From the NCBI RefSeq assembly GCF_000026985.1, contig NC_017390.1:285542-305219 (forward strand): a DNA stretch of 19,678 nucleotides, in the 5' to 3' direction. Below the pieces are notes generated by a model. It saw only the letters and a program-made list of their open reading frames with translations, was not told where the DNA came from and ran no database searches. This document shows, in pieces, positions 18,726 to 19,678 of this stretch. This DNA is from Erwinia pyrifoliae DSM 12163 (GTDB taxonomy: Bacteria; Pseudomonadota; Gammaproteobacteria; Enterobacterales; Enterobacteriaceae). The position numbers were made by a program, and so were the translations under genes. The number at the start of each line of letters is the position of its first letter. Position 1 is the stretch's first letter.

Positions 18726-19505
18726 ATGAAAAAGACACTAATGACATTAGCGCTGGCAGCAACGGTAGCCTCCGGTTCTGCTATGGCATGGACGGCAAGC
18801 GGCGCTGGTGGTCATATTGAACTAAGTGGTAAATTTAAACCTGCTGTGAAGAAAACGCCATGGGAAGTGATGGCAGGTTCTGGTTCAGCCAATTTGATTG
18901 GTGAAGTTCAGAACGGTCAGAAGGTGACTGAAATTGAAATTACGAAAGCAATCCCAATTCTCGGTATTCGTACTAAGAGCACAGACTTGTTTACAGGCGG
19001 GGCAGGGTTCAATCCGCAGATCGACTTTAATGGTGATGTTGGTACTGACAAAGTGAGTAAAGGGGTTGGCGAACTGACTCTCGCGGTGACAGGAATGGAT
19101 GGCAATAAAATCGGTACCCTTAAGGCCCCTTTTACCATGATAGGCGTGGGGTATCGGAAGCCTCGCGATGGTGCAGGTTCTGTAAGTGCTTTAGCTAGCT
19201 ATTCAAGCGGGAAGGGTTTTTTTGGTGGTTTGCCAAAAAGTATGCAGCATACGTATCCTATTGATAAGATTGAGGCTACAGCAAACATGTTGATACCTGG
19301 TGTTAGCAGTAATTTCTCGCATAGTGGTGCTGAAATAACTGGTTATGCATCGATGGATTTTACGGCAAGCGAGTATGATTATAGTGCGTATTATGTATCC
19401 GGTATTACAAGTGATTCGAAAATCCAGTTCGAGCTGAATGCCTTATTACCGTCAGGAGAAGTTGAGTGGAAAGCCTCGCTGCCGATTGTCGTGACCTATA
19501 GCTGA
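18726..19505 (+). CDS. Major fimbrial subunit, K88/F41/CS31A (FaeG/ClpG) family
   Basis: This is the main structural pilin, and in this family usually also the adhesin. It has 259 residues with a 21-residue signal peptide, MKKTLMTLALAATVASGSAMA. The mature protein starts W-T, like FaeG, whose mature form starts W-M-T-G. Family-like blocks are PILGIRTKSTDLFTGG, FNPQIDFNGD, GELTLAVTG with KIGTLKAP, GFFGGLPK, and the C-terminus VEWKASLPIVVTYS. There is no cysteine, as in FaeG. At 238 mature residues it is shorter than K88 FaeG (about 264). ATG 18726 is chosen because AAGGA is nine bases upstream; the ATG at 18717 touches that site. Receptor specificity cannot be read from sequence. Confidence 0.88.
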   Translation: MKKTLMTLALAATVASGSAMAWTASGAGGHIELSGKFKPAVKKTPWEVMAGSGSANLIGEVQNGQKVTEIEITKAIPILGIRTKSTDLFTGGAGFNPQIDFNGDVGTDKVSKGVGELTLAVTGMDGNKIGTLKAPFTMIGVGYRKPRDGAGSVSALASYSSGKGFFGGLPKSMQHTYPIDKIEATANMLIPGVSSNFSHSGAEITGYASMDFTASEYDYSAYYVSGITSDSKIQFELNALLPSGEVEWKASLPIVVTYS

Positions 19506-19678
19506 TCGTGCCTTGGCCAAGAAGGTAACAGGGTTAATAAAATACAGCATACCTGACTTTGGTCAGCTGGCTAATGTATATAATCCCGGTATTTTGGTCT
19601 ACCATAACAGATGGCGAAGTGATCTGTTCCTTGAGTACGCATTTCTCCTCGGCAGTCGTTGGCTCTGTTAAGGATATA
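19506..19678 (+). other. Intergenic tail; next gene probably starts beyond the window
   Basis: CTGAC (19553-19557) and GTCAG (19562-19566) form a small hairpin without a T-run, so no terminator for the fimbrial operon is seen. TATAAT (19579-19584) lacks a good -35 partner. The window ends with TAAGGA (19669-19674), a good ribosome binding site with no start codon left inside the window. In K88 further minor subunit genes (faeH, faeI, faeJ) follow the major one, so a pilin gene next is likely but unproven. Confidence 0.4.

Overview
The window is chromosomal DNA of an enterobacterium (Gammaproteobacteria, Enterobacterales). The first two thirds is the tufB-secE-nusG-rplKAJL-rpoBC segment in the same order as in Escherichia coli. 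Most proteins have the E. coli length: SecE 127, NusG 181, L11 142, L1 234, RpoB 1342 and RpoC 1407 residues. The sequences differ from E. coli at scattered, mostly conservative positions, and the impression is of the Erwinia/Pantoea side of the order. That placement is a judgement from memory, not a tested assignment.

Layout. 1-27 is the last codons of tufB, followed by its terminator. 297-1227 is secE-nusG, a protein-export subunit and a transcription elongation factor. 1288-2547 is the L11 operon (rplK, rplA), with a promoter lying inside the nusG terminator and a leader hairpin that looks like the L1 feedback site. 2555-12515 is the L10 operon (rplJ, rplL, rpoB, rpoC). It has a promoter, a folded L10/L12 feedback leader, a partial terminator (attenuator) before rpoB, an RNase III-type stem and a final terminator after rpoC. 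These genes make the ribosome stalk and the large RNA polymerase subunits together, and the RNA structures set their ratio.

Downstream of rpoC the character changes to accessory DNA. A convergent minus-strand gene (12718-13317) encodes a Qnr/McbG-like pentapeptide-repeat protein. About 930 bases without a convincing gene follow, very A/T-rich in the middle and containing a 19-base palindrome.

From 14251 to 19505 is a five-gene chaperone-usher fimbrial cluster: minor subunit, outer-membrane usher, periplasmic chaperone, second minor subunit, major subunit. Order, sizes and the major-subunit sequence match the K88 (F4)/F41/CS31A group (kappa class; faeC-D-E-F-G order). The PapB-like regulators that precede K88 are not in the window. 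The cluster probably continues past the right edge, because the last six bases before the end can serve as a ribosome binding site.

No RNA genes, insertion sequences, integrases or CRISPR arrays were seen.
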